Shown here: positions 17,356-25,024 of the stretch, in pieces
Numbering within the stretch: the stretch's first letter is position 1
Layout of the letters: each line of letters begins with the position of its first letter
Assembly: GCA_963773105.1 (NCBI GenBank)
Contig: CAVZAA010000001.1
Location: forward strand, 930,001-994,000
DNA: 64,000 bases
Reading direction: 5' to 3'
Source of the DNA: Trebonia sp963773105
GTDB lineage: Bacteria; Actinomycetota; Actinomycetes; Streptosporangiales; Streptosporangiaceae
The notes under the pieces: model-generated
What the model was told of the DNA's origin: nothing
The model's database searches: none
The model's input: the letters and a program-made list of their open reading frames with translations, nothing else
Program-made: the position numbers and the translations under genes

Positions 17356-18957
17356 TTATCGGCCGGGGCCGGGTTGTCCGCTGGGCTGGGGTGCGGGGGG
17401 TGGTGGGTGGCTGCGGAGGACCTGCCCGTCGGGGCTGGTGGCGCGGGTGGACCCGTCGGGGAGGAGTTCGAATTCCCAGCCCTGCCGGTGGATGCAGACG
17501 TCGTGGTGGTACTGGCACAGCAGCACGCAGTCCCGGACGCTGGTCGGCCCGCCGTCCTTCTTGTGCCGGACGTGGTGGACGTCGCAGCTCGCGGGGCGGC
17601 GGTCGCAGCCGCCGGGCCAGGCGCACCGCTTGTCGCGGAGGATGACCGCCCTGCGGATGGAGTCGGGGATGGTGGCGGAGAAGCCGACGTCGAGGAGGAC
17701 GCTCTTGCCGTTGAGCGGCGCCCCGAGCAGGCTGCGGCGCAGCGCGGAGGCGAGGGCGCCGGGCCCGGAGACGAACTCGATGGCGAGGCGGGCGAGGGCG
17801 TACTGCAGGGCCTGCCACGCCTCCGGCGGCAGCGGCCGCGGGCTTGGCTGTGGCCGCGGGTCAGGCTGGGCGGACGCGTCCTGCCCGGGTCCGCCCGGCG
17901 CGGCCGGGCACGGGTGGCCGCAGGCGCCCGCGATCAGGCTGATCATCTGGCCGATGACGGTCCAGTCGGGGCTGCCGGTCACGACCGGGACGATGAGGGC
18001 GTCGCACGCGATGGCCTCGGCGTCCCTCCCGGACAGGTAGCCGTGCTCCCCGGCGCGGGCGCGGAGCCAGGTCTCCTCGACGACCGACGCGCCGTCGATC
18101 AGGCGGAGGTCGGAGAGGGGGATGACGACGTCGACGCGGGTGTCGGCGCCGGCCCGGTCGGGCACCATCTTGGCCCGGATCAGCAGCTCGCAGCCCTCCT
18201 GGAGGGCGTCGTGGAACCGCTGCCCGGCGGTGCGGAAGTCCTCCGGGCCGCGCCGCTTGCCGAGCGCCTCCAGCACCGCGGTGACGGCGGCGGCGCACTC
18301 GGGGGTCAGGTCCCCGGTGATACGCCCGGCGCCGTCCAGGGTGGTGTCGAGCTGCAGCCACCGGTCGGCGAAGCCGCGGCCGCGGGGGTCGTCGTCGGGG
18401 TCGGGCTCCCGCTCCCGCCACGCCTCGTAGGCGGCCTGCGCGATGAGCTTCAGGTCGTCGAGGTCGGCCCCGGCGGCGGCGGCGTCGACCAGGATCCGGT
18501 CGGCTTCTTGCTGGAGTTCCTCGTCGTCGATCCGGCCGGTCCAGCCGGCGATCTCCCGCGCCCACGAGATCGTGACCGCCCCGCTCGTCGTGGCGGCGTC
18601 GAGGAGAGGGTGCCGGCCCAGCTGGCGCATCTGCCGGACCGCGGCCTTGGCGTCCTTGCGGCCGAGGTGTGTTTTCGCGGCGAGCCACGTGGCGCTGCTG
18701 GCGTACCCGTCGGCGTCGTGGCCGTCGTCGGCGTCGAACCGCCGCAGCAGCCCGTTAGAGGCGGCGCCGAGCAGGGAGGTGATCGCCCCGAGGGCCTCCA
18801 GGGCCTCGCCTCGGGCGGGGCCGTCCAGGTCGCCGGCGGCCGGGGAGTTCAGGTACGCGCCGAGGGCGCGGCCGACCCGGAGCGCGTCCGCCACGCTGGA
18901 GAACCCGCCGCCGGCGGCGGCCAGGGCGCACCCCGCCCCGTCTGCCGTGCACATCAT
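17356..18957 (-). CDS. DUF222 / HNH endonuclease-domain protein
   Basis: A 533-residue member of the DUF222-HNH family, repeated many times in actinobacterial genomes (13E12-like). DUF222 covers about residues 30-330. A proline-rich linker follows, and the C-terminal HNH module has the CxxxxC ... HH ... H layout (CDVHHVRHKKDGG, then CQYHHDVCIH), so the metal site looks complete. The ATG-ATG at 18957/18954 with GGAGGGGG upstream sets the start. Its role is unsettled; such genes behave like accessory elements. A 14-base tandem repeat follows its 3' end. Confidence 0.88.
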   Translation of the reverse strand: MMCTADGAGCALAAAGGGFSSVADALRVGRALGAYLNSPAAGDLDGPARGEALEALGAITSLLGAASNGLLRRFDADDGHDADGYASSATWLAAKTHLGRKDAKAAVRQMRQLGRHPLLDAATTSGAVTISWAREIAGWTGRIDDEELQQEADRILVDAAAAGADLDDLKLIAQAAYEAWREREPDPDDDPRGRGFADRWLQLDTTLDGAGRITGDLTPECAAAVTAVLEALGKRRGPEDFRTAGQRFHDALQEGCELLIRAKMVPDRAGADTRVDVVIPLSDLRLIDGASVVEETWLRARAGEHGYLSGRDAEAIACDALIVPVVTGSPDWTVIGQMISLIAGACGHPCPAAPGGPGQDASAQPDPRPQPSPRPLPPEAWQALQYALARLAIEFVSGPGALASALRRSLLGAPLNGKSVLLDVGFSATIPDSIRRAVILRDKRCAWPGGCDRRPASCDVHHVRHKKDGGPTSVRDCVLLCQYHHDVCIHRQGWEFELLPDGSTRATSPDGQVLRSHPPPPAPQPSGQPGPGR

Positions 18958-19341
18958 GAACCACCCCCTCCCGCCGGGTCCGCGGGGGCTGGTGCACTGG
19001 GCGGCCACCGCGGATGCGTCTGCTACGTCTTACTCACGCGGGCTGCCTGCCTCCCCTCCAGACTACCCGTTCGACCGACCATAATCAAAGCGAAATGTCA
19101 TGATCTTTTATTCGATTCATGTCAGCTACGCCAACGACAGGACGCCGAGCCGGATAGAAACGGCCCCGGTCCGTTCGAGAAAATGGGTTTGATCTGCCTC
19201 TCCGGACCGCGTCCTTGGCGCGGGGAGGCTCCGGCTAACTGGTCGCGGCGCATCGGTCGCTTGCTTCGATAGTGCATTAATTGATAGTGTCCTAACGGTT
19301 ATCGCGAACAGCGATTTCCGGATCCTGCATTGAAGGGCGCG
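18958..19341. other. 384-base divergent intergenic region
   Basis: Lies between the HNH and MarR/OhrR-like genes. It holds copy 6 of the dispersed repeat and, near the regulator, an AT-rich stretch with the direct repeat GATAGTG at 19268-19274 and 19283-19289 overlapping ATTAAT. This is a plausible promoter/operator for the regulator. No gene is supported. Confidence 0.45.
19160..19198 (-). repeat. Dispersed intergenic repeat, copy 6 (diverged)
   Basis: On the minus strand it reads CAGATCAAACCC, seven bases, then CTCGAACGGACC, keeping the core and spacing of the other copies but losing the CTGGTTT end. It is the only copy in this orientation. Confidence 0.55.
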
Positions 19342-19866
19342 ATGGACATCACCGCAGACGCAGACGCGGGCAGCCGAGCGGAGCCGCTCGAGATGCCGGA
19401 AGACCCGCTCGCCCTGGAGCGCCAGGTGTGCTTCGCCCTGTCGATCGCGGCGCGTAGCGTGCTGGGCATCTACCGGCCGATCCTGGAGCCGATGGGGCTG
19501 ACCCACCCGCAGTACCTGGTGATGCTGGCCCTGTGGGGGCGGTCGCCGCTCGCGGTGAAGGAGCTCATCGAGATGCTCCAGCTGGACGGCCCGACGCTCT
19601 CGCCGATGCTGAAGCGCCTTGAGGCGGCGGGCCTGGTCACCAGGACCCGCGACCCGAACGACGAGCGCCAGCTCCGCATCGACCTCACGGAGCAGGGCCA
19701 CGCCCTGCGCGAGCAGGCGCTGAACGTGCCGCCCGCGGTCGTGGCCAAGCTCGGCATGAGCCTGGGCGACCTCATGGAAGTGCACAAGGGACTCACCGAG
19801 CTTAACGAGGCGGCCCGCCGGGCCGGCATCCAGCCGTTGCCCGCGCCCGCCGCCGGCAGCATCTAG
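19342..19866 (+). CDS. OhrR-like MarR-family redox regulator
   Basis: A 174-residue MarR-family protein. Its N-terminal helix carries the hallmark of OhrR, a cysteine followed by FAL (C30 in VCFALSIAARS), the residue oxidised by organic hydroperoxides in known OhrR proteins. The HTH (ELIEMLQLDGPTLSPMLKRLE) and wing with D-E-R follow. The ATG at 19342 has AAGGG upstream. The usual partner, the peroxidase ohr, is not adjacent; instead a small membrane protein follows, 53 bases downstream. It may therefore control targets elsewhere. Confidence 0.82.
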   Translation: MDITADADAGSRAEPLEMPEDPLALERQVCFALSIAARSVLGIYRPILEPMGLTHPQYLVMLALWGRSPLAVKELIEMLQLDGPTLSPMLKRLEAAGLVTRTRDPNDERQLRIDLTEQGHALREQALNVPPAVVAKLGMSLGDLMEVHKGLTELNEAARRAGIQPLPAPAAGSI

Positions 19867-19918
19867 CACGGCCGTCTGCCGTCGGCACGGATGGTGCCGG
19901 GCAGGAAGGAAGAACACA

Positions 19919-20188
19919 GTGAACAGCAATCTGACCACGATCGTCGTTCTGGTGTCGGTGATTCACGTCGCCGTACTCGTGGTCATGGTCTGGATTCGAG
20001 TCCGGCCGACCGAGGGCGACGGCATCCCGGTCGCGAGCTCGAAGACCGCGCCGTGCGCCTTGTGCGGCGAGCCGGCCACCGACTGGGGCTACGACGGGCT
20101 CGACCCGAATGAACAGCTTGACCCCCACACCGGCCGGGCCTGGTCCGCCGACGTCGCCCACTACCGTCCGTTGTGCGCAGCCCATTGA
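19919..20188 (+). CDS. Small membrane protein with cysteine/histidine motif (89 aa)
   Basis: One N-terminal transmembrane helix (TTIVVLVSVIHVAVLVVMVW) is followed by a soluble tail with CALC and a late LCAAH, which could bind a metal ion. The GTG start has AGGAAGGAAG upstream. It probably shares a transcript with the OhrR-like gene. No family is recognised; a redox or metal role is only suggested by position and cysteines. Confidence 0.6.
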   Translation: MNSNLTTIVVLVSVIHVAVLVVMVWIRVRPTEGDGIPVASSKTAPCALCGEPATDWGYDGLDPNEQLDPHTGRAWSADVAHYRPLCAAH

Positions 20189-20251
20189 GCCGGAAACGCT
20201 GAGCCCCGGCCCCGTGCACTATCCGTACTAGGGTCCCGCGGCGGGCCGCAG

Positions 20252-20298
20252 AAAGATCAAGATCAAGATCGTTATATGAACGGACCGTGGTTCCACCC
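20252..20298 (+). repeat. Dispersed intergenic repeat, copy 2
   Basis: Three ATCAAG-type units, then GTTATATGAACGGACCGTGG and TTCCACC. It lies between convergent gene ends (20188 and 20352). Compared with copy 3 it has lost one base in the TCGAAC core. Confidence 0.75.
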
Positions 20299-20351
20299 GA
20301 ACCCCGACTCAAGCCTCCCGTCGGCCTGCACCGCGGCCCGCTCAGATCGGC

Positions 20352-21482
20352 TCAGACCGTTCCCGCGTTGAGGTAGCTGGCGTGGTTCTCGGGCGCGAGC
20401 ACGACCCAGACCTGACCGGGGGCGAACAGCATCCGCTTGCCGTCGGGCAGCGTGAACGTGGTGCCCGACTTGAGATTCGGCCGTGACCAGTGCACGGTGA
20501 ACGCGCGGCCGTTACGGAGGATGACGGCCCGGCCCGAGCCGACCGAGGTGGCGTACGGCGGCCGGCCACCGTACTCATGGAACCGCGAGGTGGCGATCCT
20601 GGTGTACTGGATGATCACCGTCTTGCCGCCGAGCTGGCCGCCCTCGGCGGCCTCCCCGGGCGAGCCGTCCATCCACACCAGCCACCGCCGCGCCCGCGCT
20701 GACCAGCGGAAGGAGAACGTGGTGGCCGGCCAGCGCACGGTCAGGGACCGGATGGCGCGGCCGCCCGCTGGCAGCTGCCCGAACCGGAATCCGATGTCGC
20801 GCGCCGTGCTCGCGTGCGGTGCCTCCCGCAGCAGCGTCCGCGGGTTCGCGTACAGGTTCTCCGGCGCGACCCGGAAGCCGACCCGGTAGTACCCGCCCAC
20901 CAGGAGCGCGTAGAGGTCGACCAGCGGTGCCCGTTCGATGAAGGGAACCAGGTGCGGGGTGGCGCCGGACCAGGCGAATGCGGGGCGTCCGAACTGCCGC
21001 AGGAGGTCAAGGTCGCTCTGCCTGGCGCTGCGGACCGGGCCGATGACGGGCGGGATATGCGAGGAGAAGACGGCCATGAAGCGGGTGAGCCCGCCTTCGA
21101 CCGGGATCACGTAGACGAGGTCGGCGGACTGCAGGCCGGTCTGCGGCCGGGCCTGCACGATGTTGTCGATCTTCACTGCTAGGACCCGGCTGAGCTTCTT
21201 GACCGGCTCGCCCGTGAACGGGTCGAACAACCGGGTCGGGTGATGAGGCCTCGGCTTCGCCGTCGGCGTCGGCGTCGGCTTCGGGAGCGGCACTGCCTTC
21301 ACCGCCAGCGGCCTGACCGGCGCGGCCGAGCCGGCCAGCGCGGCGATCAGCGAAACGGCGACGACCACGGCGGCAACCCCGCCGCCGATGACCAGCCGGG
21401 GATGCCAGCGCAGCGCCGGATGCGACGCCAGCCGTCGCACGCCCCGCCTGATTGCTCGGACCGCCTCATGGCCGCTGGGCAT
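20352..21482 (-). CDS. DUF3048-domain membrane-anchored protein
   Basis: A 376-residue protein with a basic cytoplasmic N-terminus, one transmembrane helix at about 31-52, a Pro/Thr-rich spacer and a two-lobed DUF3048 domain (YerB-like). Typical segments are AVKIDNIVQARPQTGLQSADLVYVIPVEGG-like near 105 and WSGATPHLV near 180, then the C-terminal domain with the GGKTVIIQYT and SGRAVILRNG strands. Function of the family is unknown; it is extracytoplasmic. It is convergent with the small membrane protein gene and begins about 125 bases from the end of the MFS gene. Confidence 0.85.
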   Translation of the reverse strand: MPSGHEAVRAIRRGVRRLASHPALRWHPRLVIGGGVAAVVVAVSLIAALAGSAAPVRPLAVKAVPLPKPTPTPTAKPRPHHPTRLFDPFTGEPVKKLSRVLAVKIDNIVQARPQTGLQSADLVYVIPVEGGLTRFMAVFSSHIPPVIGPVRSARQSDLDLLRQFGRPAFAWSGATPHLVPFIERAPLVDLYALLVGGYYRVGFRVAPENLYANPRTLLREAPHASTARDIGFRFGQLPAGGRAIRSLTVRWPATTFSFRWSARARRWLVWMDGSPGEAAEGGQLGGKTVIIQYTRIATSRFHEYGGRPPYATSVGSGRAVILRNGRAFTVHWSRPNLKSGTTFTLPDGKRMLFAPGQVWVVLAPENHASYLNAGTV

Positions 21483-21607
21483 GACCCGCCTCCCGTCGAT
21501 CCCGATCGCCAGTTACCGGAAAGGCTATGCGGGAAACAGTGCGGACTAAGGCCCTTCCGTGTTGTTGCGTGCGGTAAATCGGGTCAGGCGGACGGTGACC
21601 GGTTCCG

Positions 21608-23257
21608 CTACAAGGACGGCTCGGTCGCTGCCGGCGGGAGACCAGCATCTATCACTGGCGAGCAGCACAGAAGCCCCACCGGCATCACCTTTACCGTCGG
21701 GTTCAATTCGGAGGCCGCCTCGCGCTGCGGCGCGGCCGCGGGCGCGGCCACCTCCGGCTCCGGCTCGGGGCTGCGGGCCGGGGCTTCGCTGGTGAGTTCC
21801 TCGAGCCGCTTCCGTCCGGGCAGCATGAGGATCGCGAGGATCGCGCCGAGCCCGAGCAGCGCGGCCGAGATCGCGAAGGCCAGCGTGTAGCCGTGGGTCG
21901 CCGCGGCCGCCTGCGCCTGCGGGCCCGTGTGGTGAGCGACCAGGTAGCTGGTCGTCGCGGTCGCCGTGATGGTGCTGAGGACGGAGATGCCGACCGATCC
22001 GCCAACCTGCTGCATGGTGTTGACCAGCGCCGAGGCCACGCCGGAGTCCTGGACCGGGACGCCGGCCGTGGCCGAGTTGACCGCCGACGCGAAGATCAGG
22101 CCGAATCCCAGGCCCATGATGATCAGCGGGGGCAGCACACCTCCGAGGTAACTGGAGGTCACCGTGAGCTGGGCCAGGTAGGCGGTCCCGCCGGCCCCAA
22201 GCAGCATGCCCGCGGTGACCAGGAGACGGGGCCCGACCGGGGGCAGGACGCTGTACAGGGTGGAGGCGACCAGGATCCCGGCCACCAGCGGCAGGAACAG
22301 CAGCCCGGTGGTCAGCGGGCTGTATCCCTTGACCTGCTGCATGTAGAACGTGAGGAATAGGAAAATTGCGAAGAGCGAAATTCCGGTGATGCCGACGGCG
22401 ACGTAGGAGCCGCCCCGGGTGCGGTCGAGGATGACCCGCAGCGGCAGCAGCGGGTGACTGGACCGACGCTCGGCGACGACGAACGCGGTGAGCAGGACCG
22501 CGCCGAGGATGAGTGAGCCGAGGGTCAGCGCGGCGGTCCAGCCCGCCGTCTCGGCGCGGGAGAACCCGAAGACGATGAGGAACAGCCCGGCGCAGGCCAG
22601 TACGGCCCCAGGCCAGTCCATCCGGGGCGGGTTGGCCGGGCGGCTGCCGCGTATGTACGCCAGCGCGCCCGCCACGGCTATCGCGGCGAAGAGCAGGTTG
22701 ACGAACAGCGTGTAACGCCAGGACAGGTACTGGGTGAGCACCCCGCCCAGGATCAGGCCGACGGCGCCGCCGCCGACGGCGACGGAGCCGAAAACAGCGA
22801 AGGCCCGGCGCCGCTCCGTCGGGTCCTGGAACGTGCTGACCAGGGTGCCAAGCGCGGCTGGGGCGAGAATGGCGCCGAACGCGCCCTGCAGCGCCCGGGC
22901 CACCACCAGCATCACGAACGAGACCGCGGCGCCCCCGATCGCGGAGGCGACGGCGAATCCGATCAGGCCGGTGATGAGGACCCGCTGGCGGCTGTACATG
23001 TCGCCCAGCCGGCCCCCTACCAGCAGCAGGCTGCCGAAGCTAAGGGCGTAGGCGGTTACCACCCACTGCCGGTCACTGTTGGCGAACCCGAGCGCGTGCT
23101 GCGCCGACGGCAGCGCGATGTTGACGATGGTGGAGTCGAGCACCACCATCAGCTGGGCGACCGCCACCACGGCCAAGACCCACCAGCGCCGGTCGGCCGG
23201 TGCCGTCGGGTGGTCCCGCGTATCGCCGGGACCTGCAGAAGCGACTGACTGTGCCAT
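21608..23257 (-). CDS. MFS drug/H+ antiporter, DHA2 (14-TM) family
   Basis: A 549-residue efflux pump of the EmrB/QacA type. It has 14 predicted membrane helices, motif A (GGRLGDMYSRQRV) after TM2, motif D1 (VVLDSTIVNIALP) in TM1 and the motif C-like glycine-rich TM5. The C-terminal tail is long and Pro/Ala/Glu-rich. GAGGAG precedes the ATG. The esterase gene ends 10 bases upstream, so the two are an operon. This suggests a compound that is hydrolysed or exported, but no substrate can be named. Confidence 0.9.
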   Translation of the reverse strand: MAQSVASAGPGDTRDHPTAPADRRWWVLAVVAVAQLMVVLDSTIVNIALPSAQHALGFANSDRQWVVTAYALSFGSLLLVGGRLGDMYSRQRVLITGLIGFAVASAIGGAAVSFVMLVVARALQGAFGAILAPAALGTLVSTFQDPTERRRAFAVFGSVAVGGGAVGLILGGVLTQYLSWRYTLFVNLLFAAIAVAGALAYIRGSRPANPPRMDWPGAVLACAGLFLIVFGFSRAETAGWTAALTLGSLILGAVLLTAFVVAERRSSHPLLPLRVILDRTRGGSYVAVGITGISLFAIFLFLTFYMQQVKGYSPLTTGLLFLPLVAGILVASTLYSVLPPVGPRLLVTAGMLLGAGGTAYLAQLTVTSSYLGGVLPPLIIMGLGFGLIFASAVNSATAGVPVQDSGVASALVNTMQQVGGSVGISVLSTITATATTSYLVAHHTGPQAQAAAATHGYTLAFAISAALLGLGAILAILMLPGRKRLEELTSEAPARSPEPEPEVAAPAAAPQREAASELNPTVKVMPVGLLCCSPVIDAGLPPAATEPSL

Positions 23258-23267
23258 GTGAACTCCT

Positions 23268-24179
23268 CTATCCGGTGACGCGTTCGGCCACGGCGAGCTG
23301 CGCCGAGAGGAACTGTCCGGCTCGGTCCAGCGCCGCGGCCGCCTCGTCGAGGATCTGGTGATAGGCCTGGAAGACGTGCGGCACCCCGGGGGTGACGTCG
23401 AGGGTGACCGCGACGTCGGCGGTGGCGGCTCGCCCCGCGAGGCGGACAGCGTCGTCGAGGAGAACCTCGTGCGTTCCGGCCTGGATGATCAGCGGCGGCA
23501 GGCCGGTGAGGTCGGCGAATATGGGGCTGATCAGGGGAAGAGCGGCGTCCTGCCCGGCCGTGTAGTCGGCGATCCTGGCTTGGAGTGCGTCCCGGTTGAG
23601 CAGCGGGTCGGCCTTGCCCTTGGTTTCCAGGGTCGTCCCGGCCAGGGTGAGGTCGGCATACGGCGACATGACGAAGGCCGCGGCCGGCTGGGGCAGCTGG
23701 TGCTCGCGGGCGTTGACCAGGGTGGCGATGGCGAGTCCGCCGCCGGCGGACTCGCCCGCGAACACGATGTCCGAGGGCGCGGTGCCGTTGGCCAGCAGGG
23801 CCTCGTAGGTGGCAAGGGCGTCGTCGACCGCGGCCGGATACGGATGCTCGGGAGCGAGCCGGTAGTCGACGGAGATGACCTTGGCGCGCGTCCGCCGGCC
23901 GACCTGCGAGGCCAGGTCAGCGGCAAGGAAGGCGTCCCCCATCACATACACGCCACCGTGGAAGTAAAGAACGACGTGCCGAGGTTCCACTCCGTCAACG
24001 GTGATCTCGGCGGTTCGCACGCCGCCGAGCGCGGCCGCGGTCACGGTCACGTCTGCGGGCAGCGGCTGCGCCGATAGCAGCTCATGGAGCTGTCGCCGTT
24101 GCTCGCTCACGTCGCTGCCGACGGGAAACGCGGACTGCCGCAGGATCGCGTCGAGGGTCTCTCGCTGCTCGGTGCTCAC
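23268..24179 (-). CDS. Alpha/beta hydrolase of the hormone-sensitive-lipase family
   Basis: A 303-residue esterase. The oxyanion motif HGG (YFHGGVYV, near residue 73), the nucleophile elbow GESAGGG (near 143), an Asp near 240 and the final His in GVPHVFQAY complete the triad. This group hydrolyses short-chain esters. It is the first gene of an operon with the DHA2 transporter and is divergent from the LUD gene; the shared 206-base region carries two inverted repeats. Confidence 0.9.
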   Translation of the reverse strand: MSTEQRETLDAILRQSAFPVGSDVSEQRRQLHELLSAQPLPADVTVTAAALGGVRTAEITVDGVEPRHVVLYFHGGVYVMGDAFLAADLASQVGRRTRAKVISVDYRLAPEHPYPAAVDDALATYEALLANGTAPSDIVFAGESAGGGLAIATLVNAREHQLPQPAAAFVMSPYADLTLAGTTLETKGKADPLLNRDALQARIADYTAGQDAALPLISPIFADLTGLPPLIIQAGTHEVLLDDAVRLAGRAATADVAVTLDVTPGVPHVFQAYHQILDEAAAALDRAGQFLSAQLAVAERVTG

Positions 24180-24254
24180 GGAGGATCTCCTTTCAGTCTG
24201 GCTTGGCCACCATCAGGCTTTCCGCCGGGCTGGTTAGGAGGCCTCACCCGATCT

Positions 24255-24322
24255 CGGTGATTCGCGCGACGAAGGCACTCCGAGCCCCGAAATCACCGGA
24301 ACGTGGTGAGGGCCGCCTCACC
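24255..24322. promoter_or_regulatory. Inverted repeats in the esterase/LUD divergent promoter
   Basis: CGGTGATT (24255-24262) pairs with AATCACCG (24291-24298), and GGTGAGG (24305-24311) pairs with CCTCACC (24316-24322) across GCCG. Both are perfect. The second is compact enough for a dimeric repressor. No regulator gene is adjacent apart from the LuxR/MalT gene behind LUD. Confidence 0.5.
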
Positions 24323-24385
24323 CTGATGCCCGGTAGCTTCGGGGCACTCGACCAGCCAGCAAGCTGCATCAAGGAGGACCAGCAC

Positions 24386-25015
24386 ATGAGCGCACCCGCC
24401 GTTCCCGACCGATTCACCACCCTGCCGGATGAACACGCGCTGCAGGCGACCGTCGTGGCGCTCGAGGAGCACGGGTTCAGCGTCGAGGTCGTCGATGACC
24501 TTGACGCCGCGCGCGAGGCGGTGCTTGCCCGCATCCCGGAGGGCTCGTCGGTGATGACCAACACCTCGGTGACGCTCGCCGATACTGGGATCGCGGACGC
24601 GATCAACGATGGCGGCGGCCGCTGGGAGTCGGCCAGGAATAAGATGTTCGCCCTCGACTTCGCCACTCAGGGGCAGGAGATGAAGGCGATCGGCGGCCAA
24701 CCGGACTACGCCCTGGGCAGCGTGCACGCGGTGACCCGCGATGGGACCCTGGTCATCGCCTCGGCGTCGGGCAGCCAGCTCGCCTCCTACGCCTGGGGCG
24801 CCGCCAATGTCATCTTCGTCGTCGGCGCGCAGAAGCTCGTGCCAACGCTGGCGGCGGCGCATGAGCGCATCTACCAGCACAGCCTGCCGCTGGAGGACGT
24901 CCGCGCGCAGGCCGTCTACGGGCAGCACAGCCAGGTCGGGAAGGTCCTTGAGATCCATCAGGAACTGCCCGGCCGCATCCACATCGTGCTCATCCGCCAC
25001 TCGGTCGGCTTCTAA
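24386..25015 (+). CDS. LUD-domain protein (LutC/YkgG-like)
   Basis: A 209-residue single-domain LUD protein. The N-terminal FTTLPDEHALQATVVALEEHG segment and the SVMTNTSVTLADTG turn are typical, and the glycine-serine-rich IASASGSQLASYAWG loop follows. LUD proteins take part in lactate oxidation as LutB/LutC. No lutA or lutB iron-sulfur partner is nearby, so this is the stand-alone actinobacterial type of unknown role. AAGGAGGACC places the start at 24386. It is convergent with the LuxR/MalT gene, ending 10 bases away. Confidence 0.85.
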   Translation: MSAPAVPDRFTTLPDEHALQATVVALEEHGFSVEVVDDLDAAREAVLARIPEGSSVMTNTSVTLADTGIADAINDGGGRWESARNKMFALDFATQGQEMKAIGGQPDYALGSVHAVTRDGTLVIASASGSQLASYAWGAANVIFVVGAQKLVPTLAAAHERIYQHSLPLEDVRAQAVYGQHSQVGKVLEIHQELPGRIHIVLIRHSVGF

Positions 25016-25024
25016 GCCGCGGGA

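Noticed and set aside
17290..19272. 660-codon plus-strand frame
   Set aside because: Antisense to the DUF222-HNH gene; low-complexity Gly/Ala/Arg/Val content and no family features.
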